64,000 nt of DNA from Salisaeta longa DSM 21114 (GCF_000419585.1 NZ_ATTH01000001.1:394005-458004), one strand, 5' to 3'. Counted from the stretch's first letter, positions 17,691 through 26,660 are shown. Notes: generated from the sequence alone by a model not told the origin. Program-made: numbers and translations.

Positions 17691-18059
17691 TTACGAGCGG
17701 GAATGGAGGGCGCGCGCCATGCGTGAGGCGATGGCCTCCGGGTCGGGCGCATCCGTTGGCGAGGCCTCCAGGTCGAGCAGGGGCGGCGACGGCGCATCGA
17801 GCGCGTTGGCATCTGCCGCGCGGCTGCGGTCCCAGGCCTCGCTCGTCACAATCGTTTCGAGGTGCTCCACGCGGGTGGTGAGGCGCTGCTGTTCGTCGGC
17901 GATGCCGTCGAGCGTTTCGCGCAGCGCGGCCAGTTCTTCTTCGAGCGCGGTCGTCGACGAGCCGAGGCGGCGTTGCTTTTCCCGAAAGGACAGCCACTCC
18001 TTAAACCCGCCGACGAGGATTGCAGCCAGCGGAATGAGGACCCAGATCCATGCAGCCAT
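17691..18059 (-). CDS. Single-pass membrane protein with coiled coil, unknown function
   Basis: This protein has 122 residues from the ATG at 18059. An N-terminal transmembrane helix (WIWVLIPLAAILVGGF, about 4-19) is followed by a charged linker and a heptad-like coiled coil (about 38-75: ALEEELAALRETLDGIADEQ), then a Pro/Asp/Ala-rich tail. The layout resembles PspB/PspC-type or divisome accessory proteins, but I see no family signature. It ends just upstream of the FtsE-like gene and begins 60 bp after the penicillin-acylase stop, so the three may be one transcript, and it could be a membrane partner of the ATPase. Confidence 0.65.
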   Translation of the reverse strand: MAAWIWVLIPLAAILVGGFKEWLSFREKQRRLGSSTTALEEELAALRETLDGIADEQQRLTTRVEHLETIVTSEAWDRSRAADANALDAPSPPLLDLEASPTDAPDPEAIASRMARALHSRS

Positions 18060-18119
18060 AGCAGTACAGGAAGCAGTGAGAAGGGTGTTGGATATACAAC
18101 GCGGCGCCCCCGCCAATCG

Positions 18120-20591
18120 TTACGGCGACGGGCGGAGGGTAGCGCGCTGCCGCACGAGCGAATCGGGCAGGCCCGCCGGAGTTGCGGCCAGGTCAAGGCG
18201 CACGTAGTCAAAGTTGACGTATGGCGTGAGCGACGTGCCGTAGTGCGCACTCAGCGGATGGCCGCTCTGCCCGCCCGGCACCAGGCCGTGGGCGGTGGGC
18301 GGCGTGGTACTAAAGTCGACCACGAGGCGCTGGCTCGCGCTGTGCGTGGTGAGCGTGTCGCGGGCGGGCGAGACGGTCGACGCAAATCCGGGATACGAAA
18401 ACGGACCGCGCCACAGGGCCTGCAGGGCGTCGGTTTGGGACAGGTGCTTGAAGACGACGGCGTGATGGTCGCCCCAGCGCCAGCGGCGGGGCGTCCAGCC
18501 ATAGCGCGCGGCCAGCGTATCGGCCGTAGCCTCCAGCGCGGCGCGTAGCAGGTCGGGCGCCGTTTCGGGCGCGGGTGTCGACTGGATGTCGAACCAGCGC
18601 GACGACGGTTGTTGCCGGATCAGGTCGACGAACGGCGCCACCTCCGGATCGGGCGCCAGCGCGAACACCGGCTCGTCCCAGGCCAGCGCATGCAGCTGAC
18701 GGGTAAACACATAAAACGCCAGCGGCTCGGGCCGGTCGCGGGCCGCGGTGCCATCCCACCGGGCAAACAATTGGCGGAGCGTATCGGCGCGGGCGGAAAG
18801 GCCCGTCAGCGGCCGAAGCAACGGCACCCACACATCGCGCTGCTGCACGTCGACGTCGGCCTGAAAGCGCATCAGGTCGGCCGGGCTGTGGGGCGTGCGG
18901 TGCAGCAGCGTGTCGAGGCGGAGCGAGCGCCAGCCGTCGCGCCAGTCGTGGTTGAGGTAGTGCGGATAGTTGGGGCCGGTGGGCTTCTGGTTGGAGGAGG
19001 TGAGAAAGCCCTGCGCCGGGTCGCGCGCATACGGAAGGTCGTCAAACGGAATGCGGCCCGTCCAGGCGAAGCGATCGGTGGAGCCGTCGAGGAGGCCGCG
19101 CCCGTGGCCCGCGCGGCGTGTGGGCACGTAGCCGGTGGATCGGATGGCGATGTGGCCGTCGCGCCCGGCATACAAAATGTTTTGCATCGGCGTGTCCCAA
19201 AAGCGCAGCGCCTCCTGAAACGCCGCGAGGCTATCGGCGTGCAGCATGCCCCACAGCGCCTGGAGGGTGCGGCTGCGCTTGTGCGCCGTCCACTGAAGGG
19301 CCACCGCGCCGGCTTGCATGCTATCGGGCGGTTCAATGACGGGCCCCCAGTGGGCGTAGCGCAGCGTATCGGGCACCGGCGCGCCGCCATTCACCCGAAT
19401 CGTGTCGTAGACGGTGCGCAGGGGGCGCCAGGTGCCGTTGTAGCGATAGCGCGTGCCGGTCGAATCGAGGGTGAGCGCGTAGTGGTCGATCACGTCGGCG
19501 CCGGTGTTGGTAAAGCCCCAGGCCGTGGTGGGCGTGATGCCTTGAATGGGCAGGGGCGCGCCCGGCACCGTGAGGCCGTACACGTTCATCGTGGGCGTCA
19601 CCAGGTGCGCCTCGTACCAGATGGGCGGCAGCGTGAGCTGCAGGTGCATGTCGTTGGCAAGGAGCGGGGCGCCGGTGGTGGAGCGGGCCGCGGACACGGC
19701 CCAGTTGTTGGAGCCCTTGCCGGGCACAAACCCTTCGGCCACGCCTCCCCGCAGCCCGCGCTGGGTGCGCACGTGACGCGCCAACGCCGCCCGGGCCGCT
19801 GCAACCGCTGCCGTGGGCGCAGCGCCTGTGGCGGCCGGACCAGCAAGCTGCTGCGCCGGCGGAATGATGGGCACGTACAGCCCGGCCGGTTCGTGGGGAT
19901 ACAGCCGCGCGCGGCTCGTCGAATCCATGCGCCTCTGCAGCACACCGTAGGCGGCATCGTCGGTGCCGTACGTCAGGTTGAATGCCATGTACTGCAACAG
20001 CCGCATCGACTGGAGCGGCCGGAACGGCGCCGGGCGGTAGCCAAAGAGCCGAAACATAAACGGCAGGTCGTCTGGCGGCAGCGCCTTGAGGTGTGCGTTC
20101 ACGCCCGCGCTGTACCACTGCAGCACATCCCAGGCGCGGCCGCCGTTGGCCTTGATGCGTTGGAGGTTGCGGCGCGCGCCCCAGTCCATACCGGTGCTGC
20201 GCAAGAAGCGGTCGGTGCGCACCGCCGAGGGGCCCAGTGCCGCCGCGAGGCGACCGGCCGCGACGCGCGGGATGAAGTCGAGCTGGAAGAGGCGGTCGCG
20301 GGCGATGAGGTAGCCCAGCGTGATGATGGCGTCGCGGTCGGAGGCCGCGTAGATGTGCGGCACCCAGCGGGCATCGCGCACCACCGTTACCGGTTGTTGG
20401 AGCGCGGGCAGGCGCAGTGTGGTGCGGGCCGGCGCGCGCGCTTCGGTGCGGGCGGTGCGCCACAGCCCATCGGCCGGGTCTAGAAGCGAAGCAAGCGGTG
20501 CGAGCCCGGCCCACCGCATCGACAGCAATCCAACAAGCACAAGGCCCAGCGCGGTGGCGCCCCACCCCGCCGCGCGGTAGGAGGAAGTCAA
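18120..20591 (-). CDS. Penicillin acylase family N-terminal-nucleophile hydrolase
   Basis: This protein has 823 residues. A hydrophobic N-terminal segment (10-30) acts as a signal anchor. The A-chain part has VVRDARWVPHIYAASD and GYLIARDRLFQLDF, typical of the family. The self-processing site is GKGSNNWAVS, with Ser294 as the new N-terminal nucleophile after cleavage, followed by LLANDMHLQLTLPPIWYE. The C-terminal chain carries FLTSSNQKPTG and the GGQSGHPLSAHYG ending. Members cleave amide bonds of beta-lactams, acyl-homoserine lactones or other N-acyl compounds in the periplasm; the substrate here is not decided by sequence. The ParA-like gene ends 7 bp upstream, so the two are probably co-transcribed. 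Confidence 0.93.
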   Translation of the reverse strand: MTSSYRAAGWGATALGLVLVGLLSMRWAGLAPLASLLDPADGLWRTARTEARAPARTTLRLPALQQPVTVVRDARWVPHIYAASDRDAIITLGYLIARDRLFQLDFIPRVAAGRLAAALGPSAVRTDRFLRSTGMDWGARRNLQRIKANGGRAWDVLQWYSAGVNAHLKALPPDDLPFMFRLFGYRPAPFRPLQSMRLLQYMAFNLTYGTDDAAYGVLQRRMDSTSRARLYPHEPAGLYVPIIPPAQQLAGPAATGAAPTAAVAAARAALARHVRTQRGLRGGVAEGFVPGKGSNNWAVSAARSTTGAPLLANDMHLQLTLPPIWYEAHLVTPTMNVYGLTVPGAPLPIQGITPTTAWGFTNTGADVIDHYALTLDSTGTRYRYNGTWRPLRTVYDTIRVNGGAPVPDTLRYAHWGPVIEPPDSMQAGAVALQWTAHKRSRTLQALWGMLHADSLAAFQEALRFWDTPMQNILYAGRDGHIAIRSTGYVPTRRAGHGRGLLDGSTDRFAWTGRIPFDDLPYARDPAQGFLTSSNQKPTGPNYPHYLNHDWRDGWRSLRLDTLLHRTPHSPADLMRFQADVDVQQRDVWVPLLRPLTGLSARADTLRQLFARWDGTAARDRPEPLAFYVFTRQLHALAWDEPVFALAPDPEVAPFVDLIRQQPSSRWFDIQSTPAPETAPDLLRAALEATADTLAARYGWTPRRWRWGDHHAVVFKHLSQTDALQALWRGPFSYPGFASTVSPARDTLTTHSASQRLVVDFSTTPPTAHGLVPGGQSGHPLSAHYGTSLTPYVNFDYVRLDLAATPAGLPDSLVRQRATLRPSP

Positions 20592-20598
20592 AGCGGCC

Positions 20599-21480
20599 TT
20601 AGGAGGATTTTACAGAGAGCGTAGACGGGTCGTTGCTGGCGCCATCGGACGACGCAGGCGGCGGGGCGTTGCTAGACGTCGAGGCATCGTTTGAGGTCTC
20701 GTCATCGGACGACGCCTCGGCGCCGCCGGTCACGTGGCGCAACAGTTCGTCGGCCGCGTTGGCATAGTCGCGGGCGCCGCGGGCGGTGGCGTCGTGGTTG
20801 AAGACGGTTTTCCCTTCCTCGTGCGCCACGGCAAGCGACGTGCTGGTGCGAATGACCTGCTCCAGCACCTGGTCGCCGTACTTCCGGCGGACGTACTGCT
20901 GGTAGGTGTGGTGGATGCGCTTGCGGGCATCCACCTGCGTAAACAGAAACAGCGGCGGCGCGAGCGACGGGTTGAGGCGCTTGCGGACCAGGTTCACCGT
21001 CTGGTAGGTCTGCTCGGCCCCAATGATGCCCTGATACTCCGGCAGGACCGGAATCACCGCGTAATCGCTAGCCACGAGGGCGTTGAGGCTGTACACGGTC
21101 ACCGCGGCTGCGGTATCAAACACAACCATGTCGTAGTTGAGGGTGAGCTGATCGAGCGTTTCACGCACCCAAAAGACATCGGTGGGTTTGTTGAGGCTGC
21201 GCATCTGTTTGGTGAGGCGCCCCGAGGAGGGAATCAGGTCGAACCCGCTGAGGGAGCGCGCCTGAATGCGCCGGATGTCCAGGTCCGTATCGAACAGCGC
21301 GAGCACCGATTCTTCGGGCGGCGGCTCGCCCACATGCAGCGCGCGCGACAGAAAGCCCTGCGGATCGAGGTCGAGCACGAGCGTGCGCCGACCGGACAGT
21401 CCGAAGGCTGCGGACAAGTGAATGGCCGTGGTCGTTTTACCCGTACCGCCTTTATGGTTACAAATGGTAAGGACCTTCAT
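20599..21480 (-). CDS. ParA/MinD-type P-loop ATPase
   Basis: This protein has 293 residues from the ATG at 21480, which puts the deviant Walker A motif KGGTGKTT close to the N-terminus as in ParA/Soj; an in-frame start at 21528 would add a weak extension. LVLDLDPQG is the switch I/Walker A' region and MVVFDTAAAVTVYSLNAL is Walker B. ARKRIHHTYQQYVRRKYG lies in the C-terminal helical part. Such ATPases position DNA or protein cargo. There is no ParB or parS-like repeat beside it, so it is an orphan member. The last 45 residues are a Ser/Asp/Asn/Pro tail of low complexity. The penicillin-acylase gene follows after 7 bp. Confidence 0.88.
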   Translation of the reverse strand: MKVLTICNHKGGTGKTTTAIHLSAAFGLSGRRTLVLDLDPQGFLSRALHVGEPPPEESVLALFDTDLDIRRIQARSLSGFDLIPSSGRLTKQMRSLNKPTDVFWVRETLDQLTLNYDMVVFDTAAAVTVYSLNALVASDYAVIPVLPEYQGIIGAEQTYQTVNLVRKRLNPSLAPPLFLFTQVDARKRIHHTYQQYVRRKYGDQVLEQVIRTSTSLAVAHEEGKTVFNHDATARGARDYANAADELLRHVTGGAEASSDDETSNDASTSSNAPPPASSDGASNDPSTLSVKSS

Positions 21481-21752
21481 GAACCAGGCCGTCCAATTCC
21501 ATTTAGCGTATTTGTAAGATAGAAGCAACGGCCCGGTCTGTCAAGGACACCTGCATGCCGTTGCTGAGACGCACGGTGAGCAGCGGCAAACGCACGGCCA
21601 CGCACCGCACGGTTGGGCGGGGGAGGACACTTTATCCTACACCTCTACAACGAACCGATTGGCGCACTCATTTGCAACCGATGCGTTACAGAAAATCGCC
21701 GAAACATGTGATCTTTCCGGCAACCAACGGGTTCACGCATTCCCTTTCGTGA

Positions 21753-22550
21753 ATGGCTTGCTGGATGGCTATGGCTCGGTTCGATCCGACGGTGGACTAT
21801 TACGCGCTGCTCGATGTGGCTCCTGACGCCGACCGCGCCACCATACGCCGCGCGTTTCGGCAGCGGGCCAAGCGCGTGCATCCGGACGTGAACCCCGACG
21901 ACCCCGAGGCGGCCCGGCGCTTTCGGCAGTTGCGCACCGCACAGCGCGTGTTGAGCACGCCCGAGCTGCGCCGGCAGTACGATGCCGCCCGCCGCGCGCC
22001 CCCCGACGCCGCCATGTTGCCCGTTCTCACGCTGGCGAGCGACGACAACCTGGGCTGTGTGGCATACTACCTGCCACGGGTCGCCATTGGATTAATGGCG
22101 TGTGTGCTTTTTCTTGTGCTGGAGGCGCTGGGCATGTGGCACGTGGATGCCCCGTGGGTGCTGCTGGGCGCGCTTACCGGCGCGTCGGGGCTCACCGGCG
22201 TCTTTGCCGTCGTCGTGTTTCGCTGGTTTCCGGATACGTCCGATCGCGTGTCGGTGCGCATGGACCGCCGCGGGCTGAAGGTGTGGGTGGCGCAGCACTG
22301 CGTGGCCCGCGTGGCGTGGACGGCCGTTGAGCGGCTCACGCTGCGCCCGGAGGGCCCGCGCCTCGAACTGACGCTCACCGCCGCCGACGTGCTCGAAGCG
22401 GCCGATCCGGTGCTGCCGCAGGTGCACACCAACGCCACGCGCCGCACCGCGGTGCTCGACCTCTCGTGCACGCAGGTCCGCACGACCACCCTCCGCCAAT
22501 GGCTACAGGCTACCGACGCCGTGCCGCCGCTTCAGCCTGCTGCCGCGTAA
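21753..22550 (+). CDS. Membrane-associated J-domain protein
   Basis: This protein has 265 residues; starts at 21765 or 21771 are equally possible. An N-terminal J domain begins DYYALLDVAPDADRATIRRAF with the HPD motif in KRVHPDVNPDDPEAARRF, so it should stimulate a DnaK ATPase. No Gly/Phe region or zinc finger follows. Instead there are two hydrophobic segments (about 103-125 and 132-155) and a C-terminal domain resembling a PH-like/DUF membrane-tail fold, with FRWFPDTSDRVSVRMDRRGLKVW. It is therefore a class III J protein anchored in the membrane. It diverges from the ParA-like gene across about 270 bp with no other feature I can support. Confidence 0.8.
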   Translation: MACWMAMARFDPTVDYYALLDVAPDADRATIRRAFRQRAKRVHPDVNPDDPEAARRFRQLRTAQRVLSTPELRRQYDAARRAPPDAAMLPVLTLASDDNLGCVAYYLPRVAIGLMACVLFLVLEALGMWHVDAPWVLLGALTGASGLTGVFAVVVFRWFPDTSDRVSVRMDRRGLKVWVAQHCVARVAWTAVERLTLRPEGPRLELTLTAADVLEAADPVLPQVHTNATRRTAVLDLSCTQVRTTTLRQWLQATDAVPPLQPAAA

Positions 22551-22643
22551 CCGGCGCGCGGCGTACAATCGTTACACGGCGCTCGGAACGGCAGCACCTG
22601 CGGGCATTCGGTATCCTCCTGTCGTTCACAACTGCTTCCCCTT

Positions 22644-23321
22644 ATGTTGACGCTCTCAGACGGCGGCCGCTTGTTGGATGATGCGTGGATTTGGCGCGGG
22701 CTGTCGCTGACGGTTGACGCCGGCACGCGCTGGGCCGTGGTGGGGCCCTCGGGCGCTGGAAAGACGGTGTTGCTTCGTGCCCTCGCGGGCCTCGATCGGT
22801 TGGATGAGGGCGCCATCACCTTTCAGGCGCGGGCCTTGTCCGATTGGTCGCTGCCCGCCTACCGTGCGGCGGTCACGTATGTGCCGCAGGCCCCGGCGTT
22901 CGTGGAGGGCACCGTGGCGGATAACCTGCGCGTGCCGTTTTCCTTTGCCGTGCACCGCGACCGGTCGTACGATCCCGCCCGCGTGATGGCGTACCTGGAG
23001 CAGCTGGATCAGGCGGAGGACTTTCTGGAGCGGCCGGTGGATGCCCTCTCGGGCGGCGAACGACAGATTGCAGCGTTGCTGCGCGCCCTTCAGCTCGCAC
23101 CGACCATCTTGTTGCTCGACGAGCCCACCGCCAATGTTGACGCCGCGCGCACGCAGCAGATTGAGGCGCTCGTCAACCGGTGGATGGACAGCGCCGACGA
23201 GGCCGCGTTCGTGTGGACGAGCCACGACGCCGATCAGGTCGAGCGCATGACCGACCGGGCGCTTACGCTCCCCGACGGCACCATCCAAGATCCGTCTGCA
23301 ACCGCCACCGTCCATGACTGA
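22644..23321 (+). CDS. fetA: ABC transporter ATP-binding protein, FetA/YbbL type
   Basis: This protein has 225 residues. Walker A is GPSGAGKT, the signature LSGGERQ, Walker B ILLLDEPT and the H-loop TSHDADQV. It is short, like FetA (YbbL), the ATPase of the iron exporter FetAB. Its stop overlaps the start of the permease gene by 8 bp, so the two are translationally coupled. In E. coli FetAB lowers cytosolic iron and protects against peroxide stress; the same job is inferred here from family and gene order. Confidence 0.85.
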   Translation: MLTLSDGGRLLDDAWIWRGLSLTVDAGTRWAVVGPSGAGKTVLLRALAGLDRLDEGAITFQARALSDWSLPAYRAAVTYVPQAPAFVEGTVADNLRVPFSFAVHRDRSYDPARVMAYLEQLDQAEDFLERPVDALSGGERQIAALLRALQLAPTILLLDEPTANVDAARTQQIEALVNRWMDSADEAAFVWTSHDADQVERMTDRALTLPDGTIQDPSATATVHD

Positions 23322-24135
23322 CGCCTACATCTCCATCGGCTACGCGCAGCTGGCCCTCTCGGCCGTGCTCATGCTCGTCAACATCGGGCTGTCGGTGTGG
23401 CTGCGGTTGGGCCTTGGGCGGAAGTTGCTTGTGGCGTCGCTGCGCATGACGGTGCAACTGCTCCTTGTGGGCCTCGTGCTGGAGTGGCTCTTCGAGACGC
23501 GCTCGCCGGCGCTGCTTCTGGGCATTGCCCTGCTCATGGCCGGATTGGCGAGCGTCGCCGCGGTCAACCGCACCGAACGGCGCTTTCCGGGCATCTACTG
23601 GAACAGCCTGGTATCCATCGTGGGGGCGTCGTTTGTGGTGACGGGCGTGGGGCTGTTGGGCGTCGTGCAGGCGCAGCCGTGGTTCGACCCGCAGTATGCC
23701 ATCCCGCTCCTGGGCATGGTGCTGGGCAACGCGCTCACGGGCATCTCGCTGGGGCTCGACCGCCTCATGGAGGGGTGTGTGCAGCAGCGCGGCGTGCTCG
23801 AAACGCTCCTGGGCCTGGGAGCCACGCGCTGGGAGGCCGGGCATCGCATCGTGAAAGACGCCATGCGCACGGCGCTCATCCCCGTGGTGAACTCCATGAT
23901 GGTGATGGGCATCGTCAGCCTGCCGGGCATGATGACCGGACAGATTCTCGCGGGCGCCGCGCCGGCCGATGCGGTGCGCTACCAGGTCGTCATCATGTTC
24001 ATGATTGCCGCCTGCACGGCACTCGCGTCCCTCGGGGCGGTGCTGCTGGGCTTCCGCGTGCTGTTCTCGCGTCGGCACGCCTTGCGCCTCGATCGCCTCC
24101 GCGAAGCCGAAGACAACAACTGGCTGGCCGGGTGA
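23314..24135 (+). CDS. fetB: Iron-export ABC permease FetB (YbbM/UPF0014)
   Basis: This protein has 273 residues and about seven predicted membrane helices. The family signature stretches are present: QLALSAVLMLVNIGLSVWLRLGL at the N-terminus (seen in segments), then NALTGISLGLDRL, then GLGATRWEAGHRIVKDAMRTAL and VNSMMVMGIVSLPGMMTGQI. Membrane partner of the upstream ATPase, overlapping it by 8 bp. It exports Fe2+ or possibly another metal, by family knowledge. Nothing in its promoter points to a specific regulator. Confidence 0.88.
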   Translation: MTDAYISIGYAQLALSAVLMLVNIGLSVWLRLGLGRKLLVASLRMTVQLLLVGLVLEWLFETRSPALLLGIALLMAGLASVAAVNRTERRFPGIYWNSLVSIVGASFVVTGVGLLGVVQAQPWFDPQYAIPLLGMVLGNALTGISLGLDRLMEGCVQQRGVLETLLGLGATRWEAGHRIVKDAMRTALIPVVNSMMVMGIVSLPGMMTGQILAGAAPADAVRYQVVIMFMIAACTALASLGAVLLGFRVLFSRRHALRLDRLREAEDNNWLAG

Positions 24136-24212
24136 ACCGGGGCAAGGCGCTTGTTGTAACGTTCTGGCAGCTTGCTACGTATGATGCAACTGCTACTTGA
24201 AAGCGCTTTTTC

Positions 24213-24630
24213 TCACGTTCCCCAACTGCCCCACACGCGGAGCGACGGCAGCAATAACAGGTCGCCTACGAGGCGGGCCGCGAGCGCTGCGTGCAAGAGC
24301 GCCGCGTGGACGTAGAAGAACGATCGATACGGGATCGGGCGGCCGAGCACCGACGGGAAGATGATGGGGGCGTGGCCGAAGATCATGCTAAAGACAAAGC
24401 CCACGAAGACGGCATGCAGCACGGCGTCGTAGAGCGGACCGGCGGCGGGATTGCCGTAAACCACCATGAGAGCCCCGCCCACGGCCAGCCATCCGTAGCC
24501 CGCGAGGAGACACACGGCGATGAAGCGCGTGAGCCCTCCGCTGTGTACCGTGCGCCGCGCAATGTCGTAAAGGGTGAGCCATGCGGCAATGGCAACAAGC
24601 GCAGCGGGGTGTGCCAGGGAGCGTCATTCA
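24213..24630 (-). pseudogene. Truncated NnrS-like / haem-copper-associated membrane protein remnant
   Basis: About 137 residues can be read in one frame to the stop at 24213. They contain three or four hydrophobic segments and phrases such as FSMIFGHAPIIFPSVLGRP and FFYVHAALLHAALAARLVGDL, typical of the C-terminal part of NnrS-like proteins of about 400 residues. An in-frame TGA immediately precedes RSLAHPAALVAIAAW, and no good start follows (a GTG at 24515 would drop the first helices). An ATG at 24631 (MNDAP) is in another frame: one added base in the adjacent C-run would join it to this frame, giving about 140 residues. It is either a decayed gene or a frameshifted short one, next to the NO-stress genes. 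Confidence 0.55.
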
Positions 24631-24697
24631 TGCGACGCGCATTCGCTGATTCGAGAAGTTGCGACCGGTGTCGTCTGACACGTCAGGATGCTAGCGC

Positions 24698-25201
24698 CTA
24701 CAAACCACCGCGTGCGAGGATGACGGCCAGGATCACGATGATGATGGACGCAACGGCCGTAAGGCGGCCCAGGTAGCTTGCGGCGCGGCGGGTCGGTGCT
24801 GCCGTGGCCTCGTCGGCTTCGATCTGCTTCATCGCGCGCGGGCCGAGATAAAAGTCGTGCACGGCGTTGGCGACGAGCACTAGCCCGACGAAGCCAAGCT
24901 TCCAGGCCAGCGCGTGGCCCCACGGCCCCTGCCATAGCGTGCCGTTCCACAGGTGCGCCCAGGTGTAGCCGTGCGCGTGCAGCAGCAGAAGGCCCGTACC
25001 CACCAGCACCCCAAGGAGCGCCCACCCCACCCACCGGAACCGCAGGCCGAGCCGGTGCAGCAGCGTGGTGCGGACGGGCGCGAGGTCGGGCGCGCGCAGC
25101 ACCGGAACGACCGCCACGCCCAAAAAGACCATCCCGCCCACCCAAACGGTGGCCGCGAGAACGTGCAGGCTTACGATGACAAGGTACCAGCCGTAGGTCA
25201 T
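24698..25201 (-). CDS. CopD-like integral membrane protein
   Basis: This protein has 167 residues with four predicted membrane helices. It starts YLVIVSLHVLAATVWVGGMV, where the His and the WVGG pattern match CopD/DUF2269-type proteins, and has two more helices before a cytosolic loop (LGPRAMKQIEADEATA) and a final helix ending VILARGGL. Such proteins are linked to copper handling or unknown redox roles; the histidines near membrane faces could bind metal or haem. It starts 6 bp after the RIC stop, so it is very likely in the same operon as RIC and the haemoglobin gene. Confidence 0.7.
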   Translation of the reverse strand: MTYGWYLVIVSLHVLAATVWVGGMVFLGVAVVPVLRAPDLAPVRTTLLHRLGLRFRWVGWALLGVLVGTGLLLLHAHGYTWAHLWNGTLWQGPWGHALAWKLGFVGLVLVANAVHDFYLGPRAMKQIEADEATAAPTRRAASYLGRLTAVASIIIVILAVILARGGL

Positions 25202-25207
25202 GGGCCC

Positions 25208-25939
25208 CTAGGATGTTTGTGCGCGCTGGGTCTCAAGCCGGCGGCGCGCCCGCGGAAACAGGATGCTGTTCTCCTTATGCACGTGCCGGTGCATGTCCGA
25301 TGCCAGCGTGTCCAATCCACTCAGCAAGCGCCGAAAACTGCCGCAGGCATCGGGCGGCGGCGTGAAGTCATCGGACAAGGTGCGCAGCGTGCGAAGGGCC
25401 GCGCCGGCTTCGTCGTGTTCGTCCTCGGCCGATGCAATCAGGGCCTCGGCCTCATCCTCGGTCGGCCGCGCATCCCCGGCAGCCAGCGACCGGATCATGG
25501 GGAAGATGGCGGTCTCCTCTTTCTGCATGTGCGCATTGAGTTCCAGCCGCAGCCGCCCAAACACATCCGCGGCGTCGGTGAGCCAGGGGTGGTCGTGACT
25601 GTGCACCTTGCTGACGCGGGCAAAGAGGGCGTCGAGCTCGGGGAGCGTGCGGCGCAGATAGGCGTGGTGCGTATCGACGATGTGGTCGATGAGTGCGGGA
25701 AGGGGACGCGAGGTCCAATCGGTGGCGGGCGCCGTGGCATCGGGCGCGGGCGGGGCAGCGTCGAGCGCTTCAAGCGCCGCCGCCACGGTGCTGGGGGCAA
25801 GCCCGCGCGCCTGGCAGGCCGCTTCAAGGGTTTGGTCGCCGCCGCAGCAGTAATCCAGGTCGAGGCGGTCAAAGAGCACAGCGCGGCGGTCGTTCTGGGC
25901 AACGAGGTCGCCAAGGGATGTTTGGAGGAGGGACGTCAT
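25208..25939 (-). CDS. ric: Iron-sulfur cluster repair di-iron protein (RIC/ScdA/YtfE)
   Basis: This protein has 243 residues. The N-terminal DUF542 domain has the signature LDYCCGG (about 30-36). The C-terminal hemerythrin-like domain carries the iron ligands in DHIVDTHHAYL, HDHPWL, HMQKEETAIFP, EDEHDEAG and HRHVHKENSILFP. RIC proteins restore Fe-S clusters damaged by nitric oxide or peroxide and may release NO from dinitrosyl iron. It lies between a truncated haemoglobin gene and a CopD-like gene and close to the nirK/nos operon, so a role in NO resistance during denitrification fits well. Confidence 0.95.
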   Translation of the reverse strand: MTSLLQTSLGDLVAQNDRRAVLFDRLDLDYCCGGDQTLEAACQARGLAPSTVAAALEALDAAPPAPDATAPATDWTSRPLPALIDHIVDTHHAYLRRTLPELDALFARVSKVHSHDHPWLTDAADVFGRLRLELNAHMQKEETAIFPMIRSLAAGDARPTEDEAEALIASAEDEHDEAGAALRTLRTLSDDFTPPPDACGSFRRLLSGLDTLASDMHRHVHKENSILFPRARRRLETQRAQTS

Positions 25940-26004
25940 GGGATGGTATAGCAGTTAGGAGACAAAAGAGGGATGCCGGAGGCTGTGGGCCGAGCGCGCG
26001 CTGG

Positions 26005-26427
26005 CTATGGCGAGGGCGCCGCATTCGGGTTGAAGCGTGCCGTACCATCACCGGCCTCTAAAACGCCGAGCTTCGACTGAAAGACGGTGGCGATTTGGCG
26101 GGCGCGCTGCTTCATACGCGCGGCCCGCGGCCCGGCGAAGCGCGCATCGACGGTCGCCTCAAACCGCTGAAGCCACCGGCGAAAGTGGCGCGCCTGCAGC
26201 CCCTCAAGCTGGGCGTGGGCGTCGAATGGGCGGCCGCGGTAGGTCCCAGACTGAAAGACGATGGACGTCCAAAAGGCCACCAGGCGGGGCACGTGCGCAT
26301 CGAGGTCGACCGATGCAAAATACGGCCCGAGGAGCGGGTCTTCGGCAATGCCGCGGTAAAACGCGCTGACCACGGCGTGCACATCATCACGCGATTGTAT
26401 ATCGGCGGGCGGCGGGGGCTCGGGCAT
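26005..26427 (-). CDS. Group III truncated haemoglobin
   Basis: This protein has 140 residues from the ATG at 26427; an upstream in-frame start would add 15 unlikely residues. The 2-on-2 globin core begins DVHAVVSAFYRGIAEDPLLGPYF. AFWTSIVFQSGTYRGRPFDAH and then LQARHFRRWLQRFEATVD supply the proximal-side histidine and the family's conserved aromatic residues. Group III globins bind NO or peroxide and are linked with NO detoxification. The gene is followed after 65 bp by ric, and upstream of it lies an AT-rich palindromic region (26587-26617) similar to that before nirK. Confidence 0.9.
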   Translation of the reverse strand: MPEPPPPADIQSRDDVHAVVSAFYRGIAEDPLLGPYFASVDLDAHVPRLVAFWTSIVFQSGTYRGRPFDAHAQLEGLQARHFRRWLQRFEATVDARFAGPRAARMKQRARQIATVFQSKLGVLEAGDGTARFNPNAAPSP

Positions 26428-26586
26428 CACAATCGAAGCATTCGAGGAAAGAGGGCGGGCGTCCAGGCGCACCGCGGCGCGCGATGCATCGCAGCGGCAG
26501 CGATGTTACAGTCGGTTGCATGCGATCAGCCGCCACGGCATCGACCTCTACTGCGGACGGCATCAAAGTTTTCCGCCTTTCGTTGT

Positions 26587-26617
26587 TTAATTAGCCAATT
26601 AACGTTTTATTTAAATA
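26587..26617. promoter_or_regulatory. AT-rich palindromes upstream of the haemoglobin gene
   Basis: TTAATT-AGCC-AATTAA (26587-26602) is a perfect 6-bp inverted repeat, followed by the perfect palindrome TATTTAAATA (26608-26617). They lie about 160-190 bp before the haemoglobin start. The second word resembles the GTATTTAATA words before nirK. A regulator site or promoter is inferred from symmetry and the drop in GC; no binding data support it. Confidence 0.4.
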
Positions 26618-26660
26618 GAAAAGTTTCGGATCGGGAGCTGCTTCCCCACCAGGACAATCG

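Noticed and set aside
18609-20483. Open frame of 624 codons opposite the penicillin acylase
   Set aside because: Antisense shadow of a gene with an intact SNNW nucleophile site.
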